Shown here one piece after another: positions 21,801 to 38,100 of a stretch of DNA of 64,000 nucleotides. The notes under the pieces are model-generated. The model did no database searches. It saw only the letters and a program-made list of their open reading frames with translations, and was not told the origin of the DNA. A program made the translations under genes and the position numbers. This DNA comes from Steinernema hermaphroditum (taxonomy: Eukaryota > Nematoda > Chromadorea > Rhabditida > Steinernematidae): the NCBI GenBank assembly GCA_030435675.1, contig CM059625.1, positions 14,136,001 through 14,200,000 on the forward strand, read 5' to 3'. The first letter of the stretch is position 1, and every line of letters starts with the position of its first letter.

Positions 21801-24800
21801 TTGTTTTCAGACGGACGAAGCGAATCTGTGAGCGACTTACGTTCATCCAAGTCAGTCAGTGGGCTGTTCAATCCCTCCCCGCTGATCAACCATCACTCAC
21901 GCCTCCTTGATCAAAAGCAGAAGTCCGCCGCTTCGGCCATTGAACGAGACCTCCAAGAGATGCTCGGAAGGGTGCAGATCGACATCAAGGGTACGTTCTG
22001 TTTACGCCGCAGGTGTTTGTTTTGCAAAACGAACGACGTTTTAGCGATTATCGGCTTTGCGCGACTGGGAACCGGTGATGTGTTCGAAGTGACGATTCGT
22101 CACGGGCCTCAGAAATGGAAGGCGCGAGGGAAAACGCTCGCCGACAAGACGCAGAAATGGGACCACAACTCGGTGATCATGAACGTTCTTCCGAATCACA
22201 ACATCGAAGTGAAAGTGATTGAAGTGAAACTGTTCCGATCGCGAACCCTCAGCGAACGTTCCTTCGATCCATGCAAGTTTTTCATCACTGAGTCGCAAGT
22301 CATCACGATGAACTTGAATGCCGTCGGCACCATTAGGCTCCAACTCATCGCAACATGGATGTAGGAACCTCCCTTCGGGGGCAATCTTTACTCAAGATGT
22401 CCTTTTAGTCCGCTGTTAACATCGAAGACCGGGCGATCCACTCTAATGCAATCGCAATCTACTCAGCTTTTACGCACGACTTCCAAGGTCGCCGACGTGA
22501 GCGTTAATGCAAAGGCATCCAAACTGAACATGTCGCAGTCCTTTGTCGGAGTACCCGATGGTCGGTCATTTGCAAACGAATCCGTTTGAATACCCTAACA
22601 TTTAGAAAGAGAAAAACCACGTGTTCTGATGCGTGAGAAGAAGAAAGGTCGTCAGCATCTAAACAGTGGGAACGCACATTGGCGCTCATCTACGAACATG
22701 CTGGACAGCGTCTACAACGACCTATCAAAATCTATTCCCACCATTGACAGCGTATGACCTACCGTAGCATCTATTGAACCTTTGGTGTAACCTTTAGTTG
22801 TCCGTCCTGAATACGTCCAGCTCAAAGCAGAATCTGAACAGTTGCGTGTCAAGTCCCCGTTTCTCGTCGACGTTGAAACCGTGGAACCGCTCGATCAGCA
22901 TGAATCATCTCATGAATAACGACGATTCGTCCGATTCGGGCATCTCCGGCTCGATGGTGGACAACTTGGCTAAGATCGACGAACTGCTGCAGATAGTCGA
23001 GGGACTGAGAAAATACGTTTTGAAACTTCGCAGAGATACTGAGGTGATCTGCTTCGAATCGCTACTCTTGAAGTGGGAGGCGCTCTTAAAGGTATCCTAT
23101 CGGAAAATTCATTGCCGCAAGCCAAGGTGTCTTCTTATAGATGAATAGGAATGCCATAGACGATATGAGAAAACCGAAAAACAAAAGAATCACGAAAAGG
23201 GCAAGCATGTACCATCAGCCTTCGCCTTCGTCGGCTTCTGACGAGCTTGACGACAACGTTATTCTCAATTCAGGCGATCACATGTAAGTTTAAATGTTCA
23301 TATTTTATAGCGGATTGCAAAAAGAATGCACCGCATAAGGCCAATCCATTAAAGGCCAAAATTCCAACATAACATTGGGTCAAAAATAACCCCAGGCTTT
23401 CCTTTGTCAAGCGATATGCAAAACGAATAATTTAGATCGGAGAATGATAGCGGTATCGACTCGCTGAGACAGCACATATCTCCCTACAACACTCACAGCG
23501 GATTCCAGAATTTCATGAAGCACGATTCACCGTTCGGTGGCTACAGTACCACAGGGCGCAACGAATCCGGACCGTCCCAGCGACGATTTAAGCAGTTCAA
23601 AGAGAGGAGGAAGTCGTTAGGCATAATGCTTGACGCGGCGGCAAACCACGACTACGAAAAAGCGCTTCTGAACTCCGACAAATTCTGGGAGCCCGACAAT
23701 GAGAGCTTCGCTTCGTCGTCGGTCCGAGCAGCCGATGGCGCTTCGGCCACTGGTCATCGAGAGATCGACGACTGTCTGAAGCATCACCTCCTCCGAGCGA
23801 CTACATCGGTGAAGATTCTTGGAGCGCTGAACGGGCCACTGGAGTATCGTGCCTACGAAATGCTGTACAGGTTAGAGCAAGACTCGCTTTGTTTGGACCA
23901 GTTGTACAATATATGCGGCGCTCTTCCGACGCTCCCTAATCTAAGCAACGGTATTGCGCGCTGTTTATTCGCTAATTGCACAATGTGAACGTTTCAGTAC
24001 TCGCTGACCTGAACGCCAGCTCTGATCTACAAGAAATTTGGCTTTCCGCCTGCTATCCCGTCAACGCTGTTCTCGTGGTTTCGGCAGAACATGTGCGGCG
24101 GGAGGTGAAGAACAGTTTCAAGCAAGTGATCGAGATGAGATACCCGGACCTCGTCGACACTGGTAAGGCTCTAATAAAAGAAGCGTTTTGATGGCACTGT
24201 TCTTTTAGTTGTCGATATGGTGATGTCGATGATTTCGGATCGTGGCGAATGGTGTCCGAAGAGCATTTCGGTCTTCCAGTTCGTCTCATTCTTCAGGGGA
24301 ATGCACCTCTCTGGTTTCATTGAGAACGTGTCACACGAAGGTAACCATTCTATCTTAATTACTTCGGCCGTTTTTTCACTTTTTCCCTATCTATTTGGCC
24401 GATGACAAATACCGTATGAGAAGCCAATGAAACCCCATTGTGCCCACGATTTTACGTGCAATGTTTCAGCTTGGATTGCTGACAAATTAAATACGAGAAA
24501 CCACGAAGTGATCGATCAGCTGATGGCTCGTCTCAGCACAGTGCCAGTGGTTCCACCGATCGAAACCCTCCGACAAATGGGTCTTATCCTCGTGGAGAAC
24601 GACTCGACACTACGGGAGATAATCGGTAATCGTTGAATTTGAAAGTAGTTACCGGCAAATCTTCGCTTTCAGGACGATATCTGCAGTCGGCGAGTGATGA
24701 GATGGTCGAGGATTTGACGTCCTGTTTCATGTGCCTCCTGGAACACTCTGATGAGGACAGTCGTCGGGGTGCCTGTCGCGCTCTCGTCGTGTTGGAGCAG

Positions 24801-24941
24801 CAGAAGCCGCTTCCACAACTAGAGTTCCTTGCGCTGAAAGATAACTGTGGATCTGTACGACTGGAGGCGCAGAACTCAGTCAGCCGACTCTCCAAAGTGT
24901 CCGCACTTATGTGTTCCGCAGCAGAAATGACTAAAATCTGA
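18864..24941 (+). CDS. RIPOR/FAM65 family Rho-interacting regulator
   Basis: RIPOR proteins bind Rho GTPases and control cell polarity and migration. Fourteen exons: 18864-18928, 18978-19080, 19589-19691, 21811-21990, 22045-22360, 22409-22560, 22606-22751, 22798-23091, 23141-23283, 23436-23950, 23998-24162, 24209-24340, 24470-24625, 24673-24941, giving 912 residues in frame. The start follows a TTCTCAG acceptor. Residues 20-90 form the family's N-terminal coiled coil (YDAQAKEM; LKLAKENAKLYESHL). Exon 5 carries the conserved core (FARLGTGDVFEVTIRHG, WKARGK, ITESQVITMNLNAVGTIRLQL). The middle is Ser-rich and likely disordered. The C-terminal third (KILGALNGPLEYRAYEML, WIADKLNTR, SRRGACRALVVLEQ) is helical and HEAT-like as in vertebrate RIPORs. 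The 2.1-kb third intron may be regulatory. Confidence 0.88.
19692..21810 (+). other. Long intron of the RIPOR-like gene
   Basis: The longest intron of the gene, 2.1 kb against about 45 bp for most others. Nothing coding was seen. Size and position early in the gene suggest enhancer content or an internal promoter. Confidence 0.5.
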
Positions 24942-25279
24942 ACGTACCATACACCTACTTATGATCCGGATGATCTGCTCAATAGCTACTTTACTTGCAG
25001 AATTTGCTCTTACGCTCTTTTTTGTCTTCGACACGGGTTCATAGATTTGTATATTTCCCTCCTACATCATCCCTTTCCCTCATCCAGCCGGAGCATCCAG
25101 GCATTTACTCATCGCATTTATCTCAAGATTCCATTGCAGACCTTTATTCCTTTCCCTTCGGCTACAAAGTTATCCGGGTTCTGTAGGATAACGAGGCGTC
25201 CGTCCTATGCATGTTCTGTTTTTGTTTGTAGATTGATGATTTGTTCAAGTGCACATTTCTGTTAGAAAGAAAAGAGAGA

Positions 25280-25308
25280 AATAAATATTAAATAAGTTAA
25301 GATTTATT
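25280..25308. terminator. Convergent polyadenylation signals
   Basis: AATAAA at 25280-25285 on the plus strand (RIPOR-like gene) and AATAAA on the minus strand at 25303-25308 (secreted protein gene) lie within 30 bases. The two transcripts therefore probably overlap at their 3' ends. Confidence 0.55.
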
Positions 25309-25332
25309 AAGTCAATATTAAGTCATCGAGAA

Positions 25333-26228
25333 TCATCGGCGACCTCCTGCCTTTCCAAATCTGATGGGCACGACGTTCTCTGCCTCGCTCTCCACTTGAC
25401 TGGCAGTCGCTCGGCTGCCTTTTGCGTTCTTCATTTCGGCGGAGCCTGGAACGCGGATAGGCACGACGTTCACGCCCTTCATGACACGACCCTTCGAGTC
25501 GACGAGATTCGTTTGCAGGAGAGTGTTGACTCCGTAGTTCTTGTTACTGGGCGGAGCCTAAACGACAATATAAACTATCTCGAAATTTCGGCATATTCTG
25601 CGATGCTCAATGTTTGCGTAAAAACAGCGAAACGATATCCAAGCAGAAGTTGAGGGGAGAAGCAGAGGGATTGTGACAATTAGAAGCATCAGAGTGTAGA
25701 AGACCTCATATGTTCCCAAAGGCACTAGTTTCCCTTAGCCTGTGTTAGACCAGATTTATTACACGCTTTAGGTTAGAGATACGAACTGTGAGCTCACCGG
25801 AAGGTTGATACGATACTGGGTGTTTTTCGCGGGACTGACGTTCGGCGTCTTGTTCGTCTTCTTTGGAGCTTTGTGGAAGATAACCGGAGGCTTGACGGCA
25901 GCATCGGCCGTCGCTCCATCTGACGATGCCAGCTTTTCCTTCGACTTCTCTTTCTCCTCCTTCGACGCCATAGCCGCCATCATGCGCGACCGCAACGTGA
26001 CGTTGGGAGGTGCCTTCTGATCAGCAGCTTCAGAGGCGGGCTGTTCCTTAAGAGAAGTGAGCTGATGTCGATAGGGTAAAGTTTACCTGCTCCTGTTCGG
26101 CGACGGGAACGATCGGCGCTGCAGGATCGCCGACTGCCTTAGCCGGACGCAGGCCCGGAGGTAGTTCGAAGGCGAACGAAACGGTTATGAGGGCGAGGAA
26201 AAAGATGCCACCGCGGATGAAAATCATG
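25333..26228 (-). CDS. Small secreted protein, one-base break after start
   Basis: Three exons on the minus strand (26087-26228, 25798-26046, 25333-25557). The evident product is about 204 residues: a signal peptide (FIRGGIFFLALITVSFA), then a low-complexity Pro/Ala/Lys-rich region, then a C terminus with NVVPIR twice, the second as NVVPIRFGK before a GGRR end. The start codon sits two bases after a TTTCCGCAG acceptor. As given, however, five A residues at 26220-26224 put the ATG one base out of frame with the signal peptide and the ATG frame ends after 29 codons; four A residues would restore one frame. This is either a null allele or a sequence error. Function unknown; no domain recognised. 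It is convergent with the RIPOR-like gene. Confidence 0.6.
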
Positions 26229-26557
26229 ACTGCGGAAATTTAAGAAAAGCAACCAATAGTCTTTCGGAGATAGAGACGATAGCGACGCTGAAGTGTGGTG
26301 CGGTGCCTGTTTCCCACCATAAACGATCCTTTATGTTCGCTCCCGAAATTGGAATAAGACGCGCTGCCTACACGCGACCATCCATCACCTTCTCACATAT
26401 GACCCAGTATCATGGTTTTTCTTCAGTAGCTGGAATCAGAAATCATCTGGGTCAAGCTCACCTGCCTCTGCAGCTTTCAACAAATAGACGGTTCGGCGTT
26501 CAATATATTCTTTATCGTTAAAATAAAACCGTTTTTACAAAAGGGCCCTGCATATTA

Positions 26558-27997
26558 CTAATTCTTCTTAGGCTCGGCCTTGATGATCGCCTGAATGAGA
26601 GGCTTCTTCTCGTCGTCGGGCAGGAAGCAAGAGCGAGCGGCATTCAGCTGCTGAAACGAAAATTGTATTGGCATAATGATCTGAACCTAACACCAACGTC
26701 AGTGCAAATGAACGAGAACATGTAAAATGAGTTCGCAGAATACAGAAGTAACTTACGCATTTCCAGATATCGTGGATGCTCAAACCAATTTCATTCTTAG
26801 CCAATTCAAGCTCACTCAGCATCGAATTATCGAAGCACGTGGGATCATCGGTACTCAGGCTGAAGTTGACACCATCCTTTACCCAGCGACCGATAGGATG
26901 CTTGGGCCAGTCGAGTTCAACAGAACCAGTCATGACTGATGAATACGGACATCCTTCAAGGTGTGTCTGCTCTTCAATGGCATGCTTCTTGTAAGCATCT
27001 TCATCGAGGATTAGCCGGTAGCCGTGACCAATACGCTGTGCTTTCATGCGTTCGATGGCCTAAAATATGAATATTTCAACAGTTGTTAATCCAGACACGT
27101 TTACAATGCACACTTCCTTAGCTCCACCACTTTCGCCGGCGTGGACGGTGCGATGAATTCCGCGCTTTGCAGCCTCCTGGAAAACACGCACAACGCTCTC
27201 TTCATACTGCTCATCAGCGCCATGTGCGCACCCGGCTACGTCAATTGCCACAACTCCATATTCCCGCATAGTGGTTGCTAAAAGTAGAGAGATAAACATC
27301 TCAATTTTCCACTCTGGCTAACCCAACTCCAGAATCTCGTTATTCCAATCCTCAAACCCTCGGATACAGCATAGGATCGAGCGCGCCTTGACTCCGAATT
27401 TAGCTTCACCACGATCGAGTCCACACTTCACAGCTTGAATGACCTCACGAGGAGTCAGTTTTCCGGTAGCAGGCTCTCCGTTCGACAAGTGATGAGGGAC
27501 AGTGTCACAGAGAAAGTGAGGAGAGTAACGAGCCTCAAAGTAAACAACTCCATTCTTGTTTTGATCTTCACAGAGCTCGTACGCAATACGTTCGATGGCT
27601 TCCTTATCACCCCTTGAAAGAGCAAGATTGTTTGTTGCATGTTTGACAATCACTTACGTAACGACTGGCAGAAAAATGCTGAATGCCGCCAGCACTTTGG
27701 ACAAACTTGCAGGTTCGTGGGTCACAACAAGTTTTTTTCAACTCGTCAACCGTCTTAGCGCCCTGCAGGTCAATCTGCTTCTTTCTGCAAGCTCCGACTT
27801 ATGTGACGTATTATAAATGCCGTGCACTTACTGGGCCAGATCAAGAATTGTGTCGTAGCGGATAGAACCGTCCAAATGCAGATGAAGTTCGACCTGAATA
27901 AAACCAATACTCATTAAACGACGTGAATAAAATGGTTAACCTTCGGGAAATTGAAATCGTCCTGGACATCTTTGTTCACGACGGGAGGGCAAACCAT
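26558..27997 (-). CDS. Adenosine deaminase, fuller copy with one-base insertion
   Basis: Adenosine to inosine hydrolase of purine salvage, cytosolic, zinc-dependent. Seven exons on the minus strand: 27941-27997, 27832-27893, 27658-27784, 27323-27612, 27114-27277, 26757-27059, 26558-26650. The start follows a TTTTTCAG acceptor by 28 bases. Motifs in order: HLHLDGS (zinc His pair), RSILCCIRG, VAIDVAG, HRTVHAGES (zinc His, catalytic Glu), RIGHGYR (catalytic His), SLSTDDP (paired Asp), and a C-terminal NAARSCFLPDDEKK. Expected length is 364 residues, normal for the family. One defect: seven A residues (27732-27738 as T) in exon 3 where the duplicate has six, shifting the frame after DELKK. A damaged allele or an error are both possible. 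Confidence 0.8.
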
Positions 27998-28206
27998 ATT
28001 TACAAAGTGAAGTTTGGTCGTACACTGAAAAAGTTTACAAATGAGACAAGATATTACTTGCTATCAGAAATCACTGCCAATGCACCAGAATAGAACACGG
28101 AACAGAAAGTGCATAAGGGTTAAGAGCTGCAAATTGATAACGAAAAATGTTCCAATTTGTATACCATGCATCAGCGTGGATGGGATAATGGCATACAAAA
28201 AGCATG
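26886..28206 (-). repeat. Inverted duplication arm, copy 2 (adenosine deaminase region)
   Basis: Reverse-complement partner of 713-1973, covering the upstream region and exons 1-5 plus most of exon 6. It keeps the roughly 60 bp that the other arm has lost at exon 1. Separation between arms is about 25 kb. Confidence 0.85.
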
Positions 28207-30731
28207 GAACCAATTTGTGGGAATATATTACACTGAAAATTAAGTGCGCCGATAATGGATAGTGCGGCACGAACATAAAAAATTAAGTCGCATATGATCG
28301 CTCGTTGAACACGACCGCTTTTCACTTGGATAAAAAGTCCGATCACGTGTGATCAGTCTGAAACATCAGACAGAAGCGCACTTATCAGGGATTGAAAAAG
28401 CGTGCAACGCGCTATGACGCAAAAGTGCACAGAGCTGCGAATGCGCAAAAGGTGAACACGACAAAAATGAAAATGAGCTCGAGTCCAATTAAAACAGTTG
28501 TTGCAACAAACGGGGAACTGAATAGAGATAAGCTGTTCATCGCTTCCACAATGGAAATTCGCTCGTAATGTGATAAGGAAAAAAGGACACAGTGGGCACG
28601 CGAATACCGGGAAAGATAACAAAGGCAGTCTGCGATGTAACATTCGACGACACTCTAAGCGACGTACCAAAATGAAATTTCGATAATCAGGCAGAAAGCG
28701 AAAGTTGGGAATTTTGATGTTACACAGAGAGCACTAGCACATAAATGACATTGAAGAGCAGATGCCCATTTACCAGCGTGTCACTCAAAAACAAGTTCTC
28801 ACGATTATCACGAAAAACTGAATAGGACAGAAGAAAGTGTTCAAGGTTTCCATATGAACCGATAAACAGGTGTTGCACGACAAATAAAAAAACGCATCAG
28901 CGAACGATCAAAGTTTGACTAAAGTGGATGATACAATTGTAAAGTTGACTTGGAGGATCAATTTGAACACCATTTTCCGCGATAAGAATTCCTTCTTCTT
29001 TGGGCACATCATAAGTGGAGCAATGCACTCGTTAACTACTAGATCCTCACCAGAACAATTGAAAAAATGTATAAAACACACAGTATAATTACAGCCGTTA
29101 ATGGCGCCGACTAAGAACAGTTCGCGCGCACTTTTTTCACTATTCTCAAGAGGATGAAGTTGGGAGCAAATGAACTGTGAAATAGATACACAGAATTCCG
29201 TTTTTCCTGGCAGGAAAGTTCGAACGGGTGCGTGGGTGCGGCGCTTTCAAAAGAAACACATTCGAAACAAGAAACAATCGGCGTGCTCCATCATTAGACC
29301 AGACAAGCAGGCGGTCAGCTCGCCGAAAGATTCGTAGCCGCGATGAGCGCTGCCCTTCGCAATCAAGCACTGAACAATGGCCACGTGACGACAACGCAGA
29401 GGTCAATTCGCGCCTCACTAGTGTCTGGACTGGGGAAAAGGACAGCTGGTATGTGCGAGTGAGGAGTCCACCATCGCCGAAGGTCATAAAAATTCAACAT
29501 AACAAAAAAATGCCTTGTGTGTTTTTTTTTTTGTTTTTGGTGGCCTTTAGGAGAGGTCTTCAGCAAATATGAAGTCAAAGGACCGTAAGTCAGCGACATA
29601 TATTCTTCTCAAAAGGGATATCAAGAGATGTGAATCTATGAAAGCCAAGCAACTTGCAGAATGGTATCAAGTAAAATCCGTACAGAATGATCAGAGGGAG
29701 TCCAGCAGACCGACCTTTCAGAGGTCGTCTGAATAGAATGATGAATTATGAGGAAAGTGGATGGAATCGAGCGGTGTGAATCATGTCGTCGATTCACCGA
29801 CAAAGTGTTATCCACAAAGGGGTTCCCGATGACCGAGGCCGTTACTCTCTGGTTCCGGATGACTTGTTCTAGAAGGCATGAGTCACAGAAACCACAAAAG
29901 TCAAGTCCGCTCTGGGCCAGCAAGGGCCAATTGCATTACACTTAACAGATCTGCATTTAAAATATTAACAGGCACAAACGAGCAGTTTTGTGAACGATAA
30001 TTAAGCCTTAGAAGCACTAGAACATCACAGGAGCGTTTCGCCAAGGCAAAAGTCGCACTCAAACGATGAAAAGGAGATAGTTCGATCATACAATAACTGA
30101 TCGACCATCACAAATCCTCGCATATGAAAAAAGTATCGATCGACAAATTCGCCAACACACTCAGTCAGGAAAGTTGAACACTTCTGATTACCATAGACCA
30201 CTTGAGAAATGACCGAAGGTTGTACTTTAAGGGGTCTTTTGCTGAGGGCAACTTAATAACGCGAGGACGTCAAATTACGGAAGATCCCATATGTGTAGCT
30301 CGTTATGGAGCTTTAGGAGCAACTGCAACACTCTGTCTAGATTTAATAATCAGAGCACATAAAAAGGGCAGTTCTATCGATTTTAACCGAATAATAGAAA
30401 TGCTGGTGTTGTGCGACGCTCACACTCACAGATGACTGATTAGTTTGCACTCTGTGTTCTTCAAAATCTACTCACCTTGTTATGTTATGCAAGTTATGCT
30501 TCTTCATATGATGAATACGGGAAGGGAAAAGGACATTCTATATGAGCAATTAATTACATTTTATAAACAATGGTATCATGCGCTTTTTGAACTGGGAAAC
30601 GGATACTGGTTGCACTGAGATCTGAGTGAACATTCGATGAAAGTGGACAGCGTATGCACATCTTCCTTGCATTGAAGAGATAGGTCGAAGGTTGAGATCA
30701 AAGTGACGATGTGGGCGCAAGTTCGTGGAAA
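28207..30731. other. Intergenic, no recognisable gene
   Basis: AT-rich DNA between two minus-strand genes. Scattered short frames without motifs or splice support. Includes a T-rich run near 29521. Confidence 0.45.
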
Positions 30732-35102
<4,371 letters not shown>

Positions 35103-38100
35103 TGGTATGTGGAGCTGGAGAGAGCCCACGACCTGGCGGCAGTGAAGCCTGAAAACCTTGGTTATGAGAACATAATACTGTGAGAATTGAGCTAGAAAAC
35201 ACAATTAAAAGAGTCACGCAAGGATAAACGAGATTGTAGTCACAATAACCTCGCGCTCAATATCAGCGACTATACGAAGAGGCGTTCGCTGAGTACTGTG
35301 GCAGGAAAAATGATAAATTTGCGAGAACCGAAAAGCATGACACGCGCGTCAGTTCGTGCAAATGCAGAAATTTGATCTATTCCCCGCTTCTTGATCGTTC
35401 GCGACAGTCACACACACATACTCGCATCAGCTACGGCAGCGAACAAACCTAATTACTAAATCCAGCTTAAACTGCTCGATAATCGGATGGTCGGAACCTA
35501 CAACGCATGTAACAGCTTATCAGTAAAAAGCGGCACAGGTAATAGTAACTTTAGACGACGTGGCGACGATGTCAGTGCATGGACAGCGGAGACCAAGACC
35601 GCTGTTTCGATACCGAGAGCAAATACAGTCATGACTTTCGAAATATGGATGCGAAATATTTAGGACTGTAGAATTTCTTCGCCCAGATTAGAAGCGCACA
35701 ATTTAGAACGGCTAATCAAACAAAGCTAATCCACGCGATGACGGGCATTGAAGATGGCGACATGTCAGCTCTGAACAAAAGACTGCTCGTATACTGACAA
35801 CCACAAAAATGACGTTTTTGTCTGGTTGTGGGCTAGACTATACCATGCGCAGTACAAGTCTCTGTCTAGACATCTCCACTGAGAGCACTAGTAAAGATCG
35901 GCTTTTGCTTTCCTGGAACAAGCCACATCCAGCTGACTGTTCCTCTTCTCTTTGAATTTTTGTTGCAACTTGCAAGTAGCTGGAAGTCTCGACCGGTGAA
36001 CAGCTGTTTGGAAATATGCGAAAAGAGATTTCGCGCGATCTCTCTTGTGTCGCATTGGAGCAGTCGCATTGCTAGCCACTGGAACGTCAAAAAACGGGGA
36101 TGCAGGTCGAAAAGATCGCAGAAAAACGATGTTGGATATTAAATGAGCGCGGGAGATGCTTGCCGCCAGTCTGATGATGATCAGGTGAACGAGAGAAGAT
36201 GCGAGTCGGCGACGTCGCCGACCTAAACCAGCACGTGACGATTGTTCGTTCATTCAGTCGGACGAGCGAGCGATTTGCTGTTCTTGGGGCCGTCTTCCTT
36301 CCTTCGATCGCCGATGCGCCCTGGCCGCGTTGCTGATTAGCATTCAGCGAACGCCATTTCGAATTTGGACTAAAATGCCAGAATGCAGGTGGCGGGAACA
36401 ATGGCGAGAAGCGCGGCAGTGGTATTTGATCAGCACCGCGTTCCATTCAGTGCAATCTTTGATATTCCGACGTCGCTTTCACTTTCAACAGCGCTGGTCA
36501 CTGAGCGTTTGGAAGTGAGCACCGCGAATTGTATTAAAGTGCATATCGGTAGACCACGCTTTAAGGACGAAACTTTTCAATGGCTACGATGAAAAGGTCA
36601 AACTCATTAGAGGAGCTCATAAAGTTAGAGCAACTCGAGAAACGGCATCTCTGCAAAATGTAAGCACAAAGCAGCAATTACCTACTAGGAGGCAGCGAGT
36701 AAACGTAATAAATGCGGACATAGGGGCCGCAACATTCGCCACTAACGCATAAATCTTCTGAAGGTATGACATGTGCTTCCACATGAATAACAGAATCGCT
36801 CTGATTTAATTGGGCATGCGGTATTTCCAATCCCTCATGCGTAGAGTAAGAACCGTCGCCAACTAAACAATCCACCAAAGCCTTATAACACTGGCTCCAC
36901 ACTTCAAGCATTTATCCCAAGTAAATCTCCAAATCCGCGGTATTTTATGGAAAGGTCGATCTTTATCTTTCTTACACGCAAGTATCCCAATATTTCTGAA
37001 CGGGGAACCAGGCAAAATGCCAACAAAGTTAGAAGTTTGCACTATCGTCGTTTTGAAAGGATGGCAAAGCCGCTAAAACCTATTATTTATCTTCTCTTGG
37101 GTTAAGCGATGGCCGCAACTTCAGGATTTCCGGCTTAGACGACGGCTTAAGATAGAATTACAGGAATGTAGTCAGTGCCCACGGATTTCGTGATGACACA
37201 AGGCGGTCACAAATTTACGTGACGACATTTAAGGTTATTAACTTAACGCCTTCAGTACCGTTAAGTACTTCCGGGGCCTAAAAACTTTCATATTTCCTTT
37301 TAAGTCGTTACAAAATACACAATACGGGGGAAAGAAACGGACTTTCTTGTTGAATGTCGTCTGAAGCGTAATTGTACTAATCACTACGCAACGATTCGAG
37401 AATAAAGGCACTTGAAAGCGTCATCGCTATCTCAATTCTTTTCGTCATTATCTCGCGAAAATCGAAGAAAGAATGCACGTGACAACTTGGATCCGTTCTC
37501 TACCAAAAGGCGATGCCTGGGTATAAATCTGGCAGTGATATGGCTCGATCGATGTTTCTAAGAAATAAAGTCATTGCGGTCGCTTGGCGACAAAATGTAA
37601 TCAACGCATATGTCACTGACATAATTGGTCAAATGGAAAACAGTTTTACTGGGGCGCGGGAGCATTTGTTCTCTTGGAGGATACAGATGATGTGGAGAGG
37701 ATACGGTGCTACATTCCAGAGTGAACACTGCACTAACTAATACACGCACATGTGCATGAAAAGCATAAATATTATTACAAGCTAATCGCGATGCTTTCAA
37801 ACGATGGTGCATACAACCGATTGCTTACGTCACTTGTGTTTGTGCATGGAAACGATTTGGAAGTTGCTGCAGAATGACAAGTGATGTCGACAAAACACAA
37901 TGCGATTAATTAAGAATGTCTCCTAAATTCCGAAATGAATTTATAGGTGAGTACCATTTTGCAATTAATGCATCACTTGTAGCGGTGTTAATTAGTGTTC
38001 TCTGCAGCACATCTTCTTGGTCTATTTTACTCGTGCGACATTCGGTCAAGTGTAAAACATTTTTAGCACAGCTCCGTTCTCTGAATGCCAGCTCTTTACT

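Noticed and set aside
22400..22610. Apparent phase conflict in the RIPOR-like gene between exons 6 and 7
   Set aside because: Resolved by extending exon 6 to a later donor at 22561; the frame then continues without loss.
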